Both the position numbers and the translations under genes were made by a program. From contig NZ_AMXA01000016.1 in NCBI RefSeq assembly GCF_000310145.2, positions 1-64,000 of the forward strand: DNA of 64,000 nt. Direction: 5' to 3'. The notes below the pieces were generated by a model, which made no database searches, was not told where the DNA came from, and was given only the letters and a program-made list of their open reading frames with translations. Each line of letters opens with the position of its first letter. Position 1 is the stretch's first letter. Shown piece by piece: positions 27,910 to 37,380 of the stretch. The stretch is from Thauera sp. 28 (GTDB lineage: Bacteria > Pseudomonadota > Gammaproteobacteria > Burkholderiales > Rhodocyclaceae).

Positions 27910-29465
27910 TCGTGAACGCCACCCAGACCTGCAAACCCGTCGCACACGCATTGCCCACCTCGGCCATCGTCGCCGTGGTCGGTACCGGTGCCATGGGTGC
28001 CGGCATCGCACAGGTCGCGGCTGCGGCCGGCCACGTGGTCAAGCTGCTCGATAACCGACCGGGCGCCGCCGCCAAGGCAATCGAGGGCATCCGCGCCCAG
28101 TTCGGCAAGCTTGCCGACAAGGCGAAGATGAGTGCCGAGGCCGCACAGGCCGCAAGCGCGCGCCTGGTCGCCGTCGAGCAGCTCGGCGATCTCGCCGATG
28201 CCGCACTGGTCATCGAAGCTATCGTCGAGAACCTCGAAGCCAAGCAGACGCTGTACCGCAACCTGGAAGAGATCGTCGCTGCCGACTGCATCTTCGGCAC
28301 CAATACCTCCTCCATCTCGGTGACCTCGATCGGCGCCGCAATGCAGCGCCCCGAGCGCCTGGCCGGCCTGCACTTCTTCAACCCGGCGCCGCTGATGAAG
28401 CTGGTCGAGATCGTCTCCGGGCTTGCCACCGAGCGCGCCGTGGCCGACACCCTGTTCGCCACCGCTGCGGCTTGGGGCAAGACGCCGGTGCATGCACGCT
28501 CGACCCCGGGCTTCATCGTCAACCGTGTCGCCCGGCCGTACTACGCCGAGGCACTGCGCATCCTCAATGAAGGCGGTGGCGACTGTGCCACGGTGGATGC
28601 CATCATGCGTGACGCCGGCGGCTTCCGCATGGGGCCGTTCGAACTGATGGACATGATCGGCCACGACGTAAACTTCGCCGTGACCCGTTCGGTATGGAAC
28701 GCGTTTTACAACGATCCGCGCTTTACCCCCTCCCTGATCCAGCAGGAGCTGGTCGACGCCGGTTTCTACGGGCGCAAGTCGGGACGCGGCTTCTATGATT
28801 ACCGCGACGGCGCCGAGCGTCCCGGTGCGCAGGTCGCCGTGGCGCAGCAGGCACCCGGCGACATCGTGCTGCATGGCCACTCGGCCGTGGCCCATGCGCT
28901 TGCCGATCGCCTGTTCGAACGCAAGATCGCCCACACCTGGGGTGAGGCCGCAGACGGCCGCATCGCCGAGGTGGGCGGCGCAGTGATCTTCGTGACTGAC
29001 GGCCGCACGGCCACCCAGCGCGCCGCCGAGTCGGGCATCGACAATGTGGTGTTGATCGACCTCGCACTCGACTACGCCAGCGCTCCCCGCCTGGCCGTCG
29101 GCGCCGCGATCAACTGCTTCGCCCCAGCCGTCGGCGCCGCTATCGGACTGCTTCAGGCCGCCGGCTTCGAGGTCTGCCGCCTCGGTGATACGCCGGGCCT
29201 GGCGGTGATGCGCACGGTCGCCATGCTCGCCAACGAAGCCGCCGACGCCGTGCATCAGGGCGTATGCGATGCCGCGGCCGCCGATGCGGCAATGAAGCTC
29301 GGCGTTAACTACCCGCGCGGCCCGCTCGAGTGGGCCGACCGCATCGGCCTCCCGGCCATCTGCGCGGTGCTCGCCAACCTCGCCCGCTTCTATGGCGAAG
29401 ACCGCTACCGCGTCTCGCCGCTGATCCAGCAGCGCGTCCTTGCCGGAAAGAAGATCCATGACTGA
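27906..29465 (+). CDS. paaH: 3-hydroxyadipyl-CoA dehydrogenase PaaH
   Basis: This 519-aa enzyme has a Rossmann motif VGTGAMGAGIAQ near residue 25, the catalytic segment GLHFFNPAPLMKLVEIV, and a first C-terminal domain STPGFIVNRVARPYYAEALR. A duplicated second 3HCDH domain (from about 400: GDTPGLAVMRTVAMLANEA) ends it, as in full-length PaaH proteins of about 500 aa. It oxidises 3-hydroxyadipyl-CoA with NAD. ATGA overlap with paaG and an 8-base overlap with paaI indicate coupled translation. Confidence 0.94.
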   Translation: MIVNATQTCKPVAHALPTSAIVAVVGTGAMGAGIAQVAAAAGHVVKLLDNRPGAAAKAIEGIRAQFGKLADKAKMSAEAAQAASARLVAVEQLGDLADAALVIEAIVENLEAKQTLYRNLEEIVAADCIFGTNTSSISVTSIGAAMQRPERLAGLHFFNPAPLMKLVEIVSGLATERAVADTLFATAAAWGKTPVHARSTPGFIVNRVARPYYAEALRILNEGGGDCATVDAIMRDAGGFRMGPFELMDMIGHDVNFAVTRSVWNAFYNDPRFTPSLIQQELVDAGFYGRKSGRGFYDYRDGAERPGAQVAVAQQAPGDIVLHGHSAVAHALADRLFERKIAHTWGEAADGRIAEVGGAVIFVTDGRTATQRAAESGIDNVVLIDLALDYASAPRLAVGAAINCFAPAVGAAIGLLQAAGFEVCRLGDTPGLAVMRTVAMLANEAADAVHQGVCDAAAADAAMKLGVNYPRGPLEWADRIGLPAICAVLANLARFYGEDRYRVSPLIQQRVLAGKKIHD

Positions 29466-29925
29466 TATCCAGACCATCCCCACGGACCCGCAGGCCCTGG
29501 CCGAAGCCGTGGCCGCTGCAATGTGGTCGCGCGACCGCGCCGCCCAGGCGCTGGGCATCCGCATCGAGGCCGTCGGCCCCGGCACCGCCACGCTCAGCAT
29601 GCTGGTGCGTGGCGACATGGTGAATGGCCACCACATCTGCCACGGCGGCCTCATCTTCTCGCTTGCCGACACTGCCTTCGCCTACGCCTGCAACGCCTAC
29701 AACCGCAACACCGTGGCCTCGGGCTGCAATATCGACTTCGTCGCCCCCGGCAAGGAAGGCGACACGCTCACCGCCGAGGCCATCGAGCGCTCGGCCTCGG
29801 GACGCACCGGCGTCTATGACATCACCGTGCGCGACGGCAGCGGCAGGACGGTCGCGCTTTTCCGTGGCAAGAGCTACCGCATCGCCGGCGAGGTCATCGC
29901 CGGCCTGGCAGCAGAACAGGCCTGA
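29458..29925 (+). CDS. paaI: Hydroxyphenylacetyl-CoA thioesterase PaaI
   Basis: This 155-aa hot-dog-fold thioesterase has the PaaI signature MVNGHHICHGGLIFSLAD, with the catalytic aspartate in LAD. It hydrolyses ring-hydroxylated phenylacetyl-CoA side products and so frees CoA. The ATG at 29458 overlaps the end of paaH; an earlier in-frame start would run further into paaH. Confidence 0.94.
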   Translation: MTDIQTIPTDPQALAEAVAAAMWSRDRAAQALGIRIEAVGPGTATLSMLVRGDMVNGHHICHGGLIFSLADTAFAYACNAYNRNTVASGCNIDFVAPGKEGDTLTAEAIERSASGRTGVYDITVRDGSGRTVALFRGKSYRIAGEVIAGLAAEQA

Positions 29926-29961
29926 GCGGCCCCCGAAGAACAGAGAGGAGAGGACAACATC

Positions 29962-31287
29962 ATGACCGTGAAGCGCCCCCAGCCCGGCGAACTCGACCCG
30001 ATCGAGACCGCCAGCCGTGACGAGATCTCCGCCCTGCAACTGCAGCGCCTGCAGTGGTCGGTGCGCCACACCTACGACAACGTCGCAGCCTACCGCACAC
30101 GCTGCCAAGAAAAGGGCGTGCACCCCGACGACCTCAAGTCGCTCGCCGACCTCGCCAGATTCCCGTTCATGACCAAGACGGACCTGCGCGACAACTACCC
30201 CTTCGGCCTGTTCGCCGTGCCGCGCGACAAGGTACTGCGCCTGCATGCCTCGAGCGGCACCACCGGCAAGTCGGTGGTGGTCGGCTATACCCGCAACGAC
30301 CTCGACAACTGGGCCGACGTCGTCGCCCGTTCGCTGCGCGCCGCCGGCGTGCGCGCCGGCGACATGGTGCACAACGCCTATGGCTACGGCATGTTCACGG
30401 GCGGGCTCGGCGCCCACTACGGCATCGAGCGCCTGGGCTGCACCGTGGTGCCGATGTCGGGCGGGCAGACCGAGAAACAGGTGCAACAGATCGTCGATTT
30501 CCGCCCCGACGCGATCATGGTCACGCCGTCGTACTCGCTGGTGATCGCAGAGGAGTTCGAGCGCCTCAACATCAAGCCCGAGGAGATCTCGCTCAAGGTC
30601 GGCATCTTCGGCGCCGAGCCCTGGGGTGAAGGCATGCGTGCCGAGATCGAGCGCAAGCTCGGCATCGACGCCATCGACATCTACGGCCTCACCGAAGTCA
30701 TGGGACCGGGCGTGGCCTGCGAGTGCATCGAGACCAAGGACGGCCCGGTGATCTGGGAAGATCATTTCTACCCCGAGATCATCGACCCCGACACCGGCGA
30801 GGTGCTGCCCGACGGCGAGGAAGGCGAGCTCGTGTTCACCTCGCTCACCAAGGAAGCCTTCCCGGTCATCCGCTACCGCACCCGCGACCTCACCCGCCTG
30901 CTGCCGCCGACTGCACGTTCGTTCCGCCGTATCGGCAAGATCACCGGGCGCTCGGACGACATGCTGATCGTGCGCGGTGTGAACGTGTTCCCGACCCAGA
31001 TCGAGGAGCAGATCCTGCGCGACAAGCGCCTGTCCGGCAATTACCAGATCGTGCTCACCCGCGACGGTCACATGGACAACGTCGAGGTGCGCTGCGAAGT
31101 CCAGCGCGAGTTGTCGGGAGCGCTCAGCCGCAACGACACCGAGCTGATCGCGCGCGAACTGCAGTCCCACATCAAGACCATCATCGGCATCACCACCAAG
31201 GTGAGCGTGATGGAGTTCGACACCATTCCGCGCACGCTGACCGGCAAGGCCCGCCGCGTCATCGACCAGCGCCCGAAGCAGCTCTGA
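29962..31287 (+). CDS. paaK: Phenylacetate-CoA ligase
   Basis: This 441-aa ANL-superfamily ligase has the P-loop SSGTTGKS at residues 97-104, the AMP-binding segment IYGLTEVMGPGVACEC, and the C-terminal hinge GRSDDMLIVRGVNVFP with the acyl-adenylation lysine region TLTGKARRV. It forms phenylacetyl-CoA from phenylacetate, ATP and CoA, and that product is the PaaX inducer. Length fits PaaK (about 437 aa). AGAGGAGAGGA precedes the start. The hinge-region lysine is a known target of GNAT-type acetylation in this superfamily. Confidence 0.95.
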   Translation: MTVKRPQPGELDPIETASRDEISALQLQRLQWSVRHTYDNVAAYRTRCQEKGVHPDDLKSLADLARFPFMTKTDLRDNYPFGLFAVPRDKVLRLHASSGTTGKSVVVGYTRNDLDNWADVVARSLRAAGVRAGDMVHNAYGYGMFTGGLGAHYGIERLGCTVVPMSGGQTEKQVQQIVDFRPDAIMVTPSYSLVIAEEFERLNIKPEEISLKVGIFGAEPWGEGMRAEIERKLGIDAIDIYGLTEVMGPGVACECIETKDGPVIWEDHFYPEIIDPDTGEVLPDGEEGELVFTSLTKEAFPVIRYRTRDLTRLLPPTARSFRRIGKITGRSDDMLIVRGVNVFPTQIEEQILRDKRLSGNYQIVLTRDGHMDNVEVRCEVQRELSGALSRNDTELIARELQSHIKTIIGITTKVSVMEFDTIPRTLTGKARRVIDQRPKQL

Positions 31288-31297
31288 GGAGCGCACG

Positions 31298-32518
<1,221 letters not shown>

Positions 32519-32528
32519 AGCACAGGAC

Positions 32529-33320
32529 ATGGCCATGACCTACGACACTCTCGCCATAGAACGCTGCGGCGCCGTCGCCACCGTCTGGATGGATCGCCCT
32601 GAGGTATTCAACGCCTTCGACGAGCAGCTCATCGCCGAACTCGCCGCTGCCTGCACGGCGCTCGACGCCGACGCTGGCGTGCGCGTGGTCGTGCTCGCCG
32701 GCCGTGGCAAGCACTTCTCGGCGGGTGCAGACCTGAACTGGATGCGCCGCGCCGCCGACAGCAGCGAAGCCGACAACCTCGCCGATTCGCGCAAGTTCGC
32801 CGCCATGCTGCATACGCTGGCAAGCATGTCGAAACCGACAATCGCCCGCGTACAGGGCGCCGCACTTGGCGGCGGCACCGGCCTGACCGCGGCCTGCGAC
32901 ATGGCGATTGCCGCGGCCGACGCCAGCTTTGCGACCTCCGAGGTCAAGTTCGGCATCATCCCCGCGGTCATCAGCCCGTACGTACTGCGCGCCATCGGCC
33001 CGCGCCACGCGCTGCGCTACTTCCAGAGCGCCGAACGCTTCGGTGCAGCGGAGGCCAAAGCAATGGGACTGGTCAGCGAGGTCGTTGCCGTGGATGAACT
33101 CGACGCTGCCGTGGACCGCCTGGTCCAGGCCCTGCTGGCCTGCGGCCCGCAGGCCCAGCTCGCAGCCAAACAGCTGATCGCGGCGATCAACGGGCGTCCG
33201 ATCGACCCCGAGGTCGGCGAGGAAACCGCGACCCGCATTGCCCGCCAGCGCGCCACCGCAGAGGCGCGCGAGGGCTTCGCAGCCTTCTTCGAGAAGCGCC
33301 AGCCCGCATGGATGGCATGA
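32529..33320 (+). CDS. Enoyl-CoA hydratase/isomerase of the paa operon (PaaF role or LiuC-like)
   Basis: This 263-aa crotonase-fold protein has the oxyanion segments GRGKHFSAGADLNWMRR and GAALGGGTGLTAACDMAIA. The GADLNWM element is more like methylglutaconyl-CoA hydratases (LiuC/AtuE) than E. coli PaaF. Its position between paaJ and paaA suggests the 2,3-dehydroadipyl-CoA hydratase role. Two possible starts exist, ATG at 32529 and 32535. A 107-base gap follows before paaA, which has its own strong ribosome-binding site. Confidence 0.85.
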   Translation: MAMTYDTLAIERCGAVATVWMDRPEVFNAFDEQLIAELAAACTALDADAGVRVVVLAGRGKHFSAGADLNWMRRAADSSEADNLADSRKFAAMLHTLASMSKPTIARVQGAALGGGTGLTAACDMAIAAADASFATSEVKFGIIPAVISPYVLRAIGPRHALRYFQSAERFGAAEAKAMGLVSEVVAVDELDAAVDRLVQALLACGPQAQLAAKQLIAAINGRPIDPEVGEETATRIARQRATAEAREGFAAFFEKRQPAWMA

Positions 33321-33427
33321 ACCCCCGCCGCGCCCGGAGCGCAGCGGACCACTGAGGAAAGGGCGGGCCACACGTCCCGCGTTCCGCACCGGCATTCTCC
33401 GGCGCGGTGTTTGCTAGGAGGAAACAC

Positions 33428-34432
33428 ATGTACACCCAGGCAATGGACATACCGGATGAGTCCGGGAAGAAGCTCGCCGTCGTCGCAGGGCAGAGCGAGC
33501 AGGAAGCCGCGTTCGAGGCCCGCATCGACGCCGACGGCCGCATCGAGCCGCAGGACTGGATGCCGGACGCCTACCGCAAGACCCTGGTGCGCCAGATCAG
33601 TCAGCATGCCCACAGCGAGGTCGTCGGCATGCTGCCCGAGGGCAACTGGATCTCGCGCGCGCCCAGCCTCAAGCGCAAGGCGATCCTGATCGCCAAGGTG
33701 CAGGACGAGGGCGGCCACGGCCTCTACCTTTACTCCGCCGCCGAAACGCTTGGCACCAGCCGCGACGAAATGATCGACGGCCTGCTCTCGGGCCGTGCCA
33801 AGTACAGCTCGATCTTCAACTATCCGACCCTGAACTGGGCCGACGTGGGCGTCATCGGCTGGCTGGTCGACGGCGCTGCGATCATGAACCAGATCCCGCT
33901 CTGCCGCTGCTCCTACGGCCCCTACTCGCGCGCCATGATCCGCGTGTGCAAGGAGGAATCCTTCCACCAGCGCCAGGGCTACGAGGCCCTGCTGGTGATG
34001 ATGAAGGGCACCGAGGCACAGCGCGAGATGGTGCAGGACGCAGTCAACCGCTACTGGTGGAAGTGCCTGGCCATGTTCGGGCCGCCCGACGCCGACAGTG
34101 CGCACAGCGCACAGGGCATGCGCTGGGGCATCAAGCGCATCAGCAACGACGACCTGCGCCAGAAGTTCATCGACGCCACCGTGCCGCAGGCCAAGGTGCT
34201 GGGCGTCACCCTGCCCGACCCCGACCTCAAGTGGAACGAGGCGCGCGGCCACTACGACTACGGCCAGATCGACTGGCAGGAATTCTGGAACACCGTCGAG
34301 GGCAACGGCCCCTGCAACAAGGAACGCCTGGCCACCCGCGTCAAGGCACACAAGGACGGCCAGTGGGTCCGCGACGCGGCCATGGCCCATGCACGCAAGC
34401 AACAAGAACGCGCACAAAAGGAGGCAGCATGA
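33428..34432 (+). CDS. paaA: Phenylacetyl-CoA epoxidase catalytic subunit PaaA
   Basis: This 334-aa diiron oxygenase subunit has metal-ligand-bearing helices with [17 protein letters not shown] and [15 protein letters not shown], characteristic of PaaA. With PaaC it forms the catalytic core that epoxidises phenylacetyl-CoA at ring carbons 1 and 2 using O2 and electrons from PaaE. TAGGAGGAAACAC precedes the ATG at 33428. The stop overlaps the paaB start. Length is slightly above E. coli PaaA (309 aa), the extra residues being at the N- and C-termini. Confidence 0.96.
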   Translation: MYTQAMDIPDESGKKLAVVAGQSEQEAAFEARIDADGRIEPQDWMPDAYRKTLVRQISQHAHSEVVGMLPEGNWISRAPSLKRKAILIAKVQDEGGHGLYLYSAAETLGTSRDEMIDGLLSGRAKYSSIFNYPTLNWADVGVIGWLVDGAAIMNQIPLCRCSYGPYSRAMIRVCKEESFHQRQGYEALLVMMKGTEAQREMVQDAVNRYWWKCLAMFGPPDADSAHSAQGMRWGIKRISNDDLRQKFIDATVPQAKVLGVTLPDPDLKWNEARGHYDYGQIDWQEFWNTVEGNGPCNKERLATRVKAHKDGQWVRDAAMAHARKQQERAQKEAA

Positions 34433-34725
34433 ACACCCCCGCACTCAAGGATTGGCCGCTCTGGGAAGTCTTCGTCCGCAGCAAGCAGGGTCTCGAGCAC
34501 AAGCACTGTGGCAGCCTGCACGCAGCCGACGCCGCCCAGGCCCTGCACATGGCGCGCGACGTCTACACCCGCCGCCAGGAGGGCGTGAGCATCTGGGTCG
34601 TGCCTTCGGCCGCGATCACCGCCAGCAACCCGGACGACAAGGGCGAGCTCTTCGACCCGGCTGCGGACAAGATCTACCGCCACCCGACCTTCTACGAAAT
34701 TCCTGAAGAAGTGGGGCACATGTGA
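34429..34725 (+). CDS. paaB: Phenylacetyl-CoA epoxidase subunit PaaB
   Basis: This 98-aa small subunit has the conserved start [31 protein letters not shown] and the [14 protein letters not shown] segment. PaaB helps hold the PaaAC core together and bridges to the reductase. It overlaps paaA (ATGA) with AAAAGGAGGCAGC as ribosome-binding site. Length matches E. coli PaaB (95 aa). Confidence 0.95.
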   Translation: MNTPALKDWPLWEVFVRSKQGLEHKHCGSLHAADAAQALHMARDVYTRRQEGVSIWVVPSAAITASNPDDKGELFDPAADKIYRHPTFYEIPEEVGHM

Positions 34726-35510
34726 TGAGCAAGGCACCCGTCGAATACCTGCTGCACCTGGCCGACAACGCCGTGGTGCTCGGCCAGCGCGACGCCGAAT
34801 GGTGTGGCCACGGCCCCATCCTGGAAGAGGACCTCGCGCTCGCCAACGTCAGCCTCGACCTCATCGGCCAGGCCCGCCTGCTCTACCAGCTCGCCGCGGC
34901 GCGCATGGGCAACGGCGCCACCGAGGACGCCCTGGCCTACTTCCGCGATGACAAGGACTTCCTGAACTACACGCTGGTCGAGCTGCCCAACCACGGTGCC
35001 CTGGTCGGCTACGCGGCCGCAGACCGCGACTACGCCACCACCATCGTGCGCAACTTCCTCTACAGCGCGCTGATGGTGCTGGTGTGGGATGCGCTGCAGA
35101 AGTCGCCCGACAGCGACCTCGCCGCCATCGCCGCCAAGTCGCTCAAGGAGGCACGCTACCACCTGCACCACGCCGCCGACTGGCTGGTGAAGTTCGGCGA
35201 CGGCACCGAAGAGTCGCATGCCCGTGCCCAGGCTGCGCTCGACCACCTGTTCCGCTACACCGAGGAGTTCTGGACGCCGAGCGCAGTGGAAGACGCCGCC
35301 ATCGCCTCCGGTGCCGCAGTCGACGTGCGCACCCTGCGTGCCGCCTGGGACGCCATCGTCGCCGACACCCTCGCCGAGGCCACGCTGAAGCGACCCGAGG
35401 TGCGCGGTTACATCCCCGAGGGCAAGCACGGCCGCCACTCCGAGCACCTGAGCTACCTGCTGGGCGAGATGCAGGGCCTGGCGCGCGCCCACCCCGGCGC
35501 AACCTGGTAA
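34725..35510 (+). CDS. paaC: Phenylacetyl-CoA epoxidase structural subunit PaaC
   Basis: This 261-aa four-helix-bundle subunit is related to PaaA but without the full diiron ligand set. Segments LADNAVVLGQRDAEWCGHGPILEEDLALAN and KEARYHLHHAADWLVKFGDGTEES are typical. It stabilises PaaA in the epoxidase. The ATG at 34725 shares one base with the paaB stop codon; a GTG at 34722 would add one residue. Confidence 0.95.
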   Translation: MSKAPVEYLLHLADNAVVLGQRDAEWCGHGPILEEDLALANVSLDLIGQARLLYQLAAARMGNGATEDALAYFRDDKDFLNYTLVELPNHGALVGYAAADRDYATTIVRNFLYSALMVLVWDALQKSPDSDLAAIAAKSLKEARYHLHHAADWLVKFGDGTEESHARAQAALDHLFRYTEEFWTPSAVEDAAIASGAAVDVRTLRAAWDAIVADTLAEATLKRPEVRGYIPEGKHGRHSEHLSYLLGEMQGLARAHPGATW

Positions 35511-35521
35511 GGCGGCAAGCC

Positions 35522-36028
35522 ATGAGCAGCACGATCGAAAAAGTCTGGGCCACCCTCGAGCACCTCACCGATCCCGAGATCCCGGTGGTGACCCTGCGCG
35601 AGCTGGGCATCCTGCGCGAGGTGCGCGAGACCGACGCGGGCATCGAGGTGGTCATCACGCCGACCTACAGCGGCTGCCCGGCCATGGGCCAGATCGAGGA
35701 CGACGTGCGCGCAAGCCTGGACCAGGCCGGCATCGCAGCGCGGGTGATCACCCAGCTCGCGCCGGCCTGGACTACCGACTGGATGAGCGACGAGGCCAAG
35801 GAAAAGCTGCGCGCCTACGGCATCGCCCCGCCCCACCGCACCTGCGGCAGCGGCGGCGACGTCAGCGTGGTGCACTTCGTGCGCCGCGTGCAGGCCGAGC
35901 CCGTAGCCTGCCCGCGCTGCGGCTCCATCCACACCACGGTCACCTCCCAGTACGGGTCGACGGCGTGCAAGGCACTGTACAAGTGCCTCGACTGCCAGGA
36001 GCCCTTCGACTACTTCAAACCCTATTAA
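35522..36028 (+). CDS. paaD: Phenylacetate degradation Fe-S/zinc protein PaaD
   Basis: This 168-aa protein has an N-terminal DUF59/MIP18 domain (TDPEIPVVTLRELGILREV, PTYSGCPAMGQI) and a C-terminal four-cysteine cluster CPRC...CKALYKCLDC likely binding metal. PaaD is required for epoxidase activity and probably helps mature its metal or Fe-S centres. Between paaC and paaE in the conserved order. Confidence 0.94.
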   Translation: MSSTIEKVWATLEHLTDPEIPVVTLRELGILREVRETDAGIEVVITPTYSGCPAMGQIEDDVRASLDQAGIAARVITQLAPAWTTDWMSDEAKEKLRAYGIAPPHRTCGSGGDVSVVHFVRRVQAEPVACPRCGSIHTTVTSQYGSTACKALYKCLDCQEPFDYFKPY

Positions 36029-36046
36029 AGCCGGAGCCCAAACGCC

Positions 36047-37144
36047 ATGTCAGCACTCCGTTTCCAAGAACTCGCCGTCAAGCGCGTGAGCCCAGAGGCC
36101 GCCGGCGCGGTGGCAATCACGTTCGACATCCCGCCTGCCGAGCGCGAACGCTTCACCTTCGAGCCGGGCCAGTTCCTCACCCTGCGCGCCACCATCGACG
36201 GCCAGGACGTACGCCGCAACTACTCGATCAGCAGCCCACGCAGCCGCCTCGCCCGCGATGGCGAACTCGAGATCGGCATCCGCCCGGTCGAGGGCGGCCT
36301 GTTCTCGAACTGGGCCACGCGTGCGATCAAGGCCGGCGACACCCTTCAGGTAATGCCGCCCGATGGACGCTTCGTGGTCAGGAAGAAGCGCGCACTGCAC
36401 CGCGTTGGCTTTGCCGCCGGCTCGGGCATCACCCCGATCCTGTCGATCGCCGCGACCACGCTCGAGGAGCAGCCGGACGCCAAGTTCACGCTCATCTACG
36501 GCAACCGCCGCATGTCCACGGTGATGTTCAACGAGGAGCTGCAGGACCTCAAGGACCGCTACCGTGACCGCTTGACGATGATCCATGTGCTATCGCGTCA
36601 GGCCCAGGAGGTCGACCTGCTGCAAGGCCGCATCGACGGTGACAAGGTGCGCGCCATCATCGGCGCCCTGCTCCCCGTGGGCAGCATGGACGAAGTCTTC
36701 ATCTGCGGCCCCGATGAGATGATCACGGCCACCGAATCGGCTCTGGTCGAGGCCGGCGTGCCGGCAGACCGTATCCGCACCGAGCGCTTCACTGTCAACC
36801 TGCCCGCCGGCGCCCAGCCCGTCGGCGCATCGAGCAGCGCCGAAGCCGCCGCCGCCGCAACCAAGGACATCACCATGACCTTGGTGCTCGACGGCAAGGA
36901 ACACGAGATCGCCATCGGCCCGGACGACCACCTGCTCGACGCCGCGCTCAACGCCGGCCTAGACCTGCCGTTCTCGTGCAAGGCGGGCGTGTGCTGCACC
37001 TGCCGTGCCAAGGTGCAGGAGGGCGAGGTGGTGATGGACAAGAACTTCACCCTCGAGGCGGCCGAAGTGGCACAGGGCTTCGTGCTCAGCTGTCAGGCAC
37101 GGGCGACGACCAAGCGGCTCAAGATCAGCTTCGACGAACGCTGA
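36047..37144 (+). CDS. paaE: Phenylacetyl-CoA epoxidase reductase PaaE
   Basis: This 365-aa flavoprotein has an FAD domain (RRNYSISSPRS), an NAD(P) domain (GFAAGSGITPILSIAATTL) and a C-terminal plant-type [2Fe-2S] domain with ligands C311, C316 and C319 (CKAGVCCTC) and a fourth cysteine in FVLSCQA. It transfers electrons from NADPH to the PaaA diiron site. It is the last gene of the operon, followed by a hairpin terminator. Confidence 0.96.
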   Translation: MSALRFQELAVKRVSPEAAGAVAITFDIPPAERERFTFEPGQFLTLRATIDGQDVRRNYSISSPRSRLARDGELEIGIRPVEGGLFSNWATRAIKAGDTLQVMPPDGRFVVRKKRALHRVGFAAGSGITPILSIAATTLEEQPDAKFTLIYGNRRMSTVMFNEELQDLKDRYRDRLTMIHVLSRQAQEVDLLQGRIDGDKVRAIIGALLPVGSMDEVFICGPDEMITATESALVEAGVPADRIRTERFTVNLPAGAQPVGASSSAEAAAAATKDITMTLVLDGKEHEIAIGPDDHLLDAALNAGLDLPFSCKAGVCCTCRAKVQEGEVVMDKNFTLEAAEVAQGFVLSCQARATTKRLKISFDER

Positions 37145-37250
37145 GCGCGCGGTGCGGCCAAGGGCCCGCGGCTGGCGCCGTGGGAGCGGGCCGAGCCGCG
37201 AGCGGTTGAAGGCAATCGCGGCAACTGCCCTGCCCGCATCCGTACCCTTG

Positions 37251-37280
37251 CAACGGCCGTCTCGACGGCCGTTGGCGTTT
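37251..37280 (+). terminator. Probable terminator of the paa operon
   Basis: CAACGGCCGT (37251-37260) and ACGGCCGTTG (37265-37274) form a 10-base perfect stem with loop CTCG, then GCGTTTT. It follows paaE by 106 bases and separates it from the next promoter region. Confidence 0.75.
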
Positions 37281-37308
37281 TCGCGGCGAGGCGCCAGCGG
37301 ACGCTTAC

Positions 37309-37348
37309 TGATACACATCAACAAAGAAAATCAATTTATCTGGTATCA
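37309..37348. promoter_or_regulatory. PaaX-type operator before the 885-aa synthetase/acetyltransferase gene
   Basis: TGATAC (37309-37314) and GTATCA (37343-37348) form a perfect inverted pair with 28 bases between them, as at paaN. The left half is followed by ACATCAACAA, a 10-mer also present beside the GTATCACAT half-site at 25195. It ends 33 bases before the ATG at 37381. No clear -35/-10 pair is visible. Confidence 0.6.
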
Positions 37349-37380
37349 CTTAAGCTCTAGCCACCTCTGCGCCCACCGCC

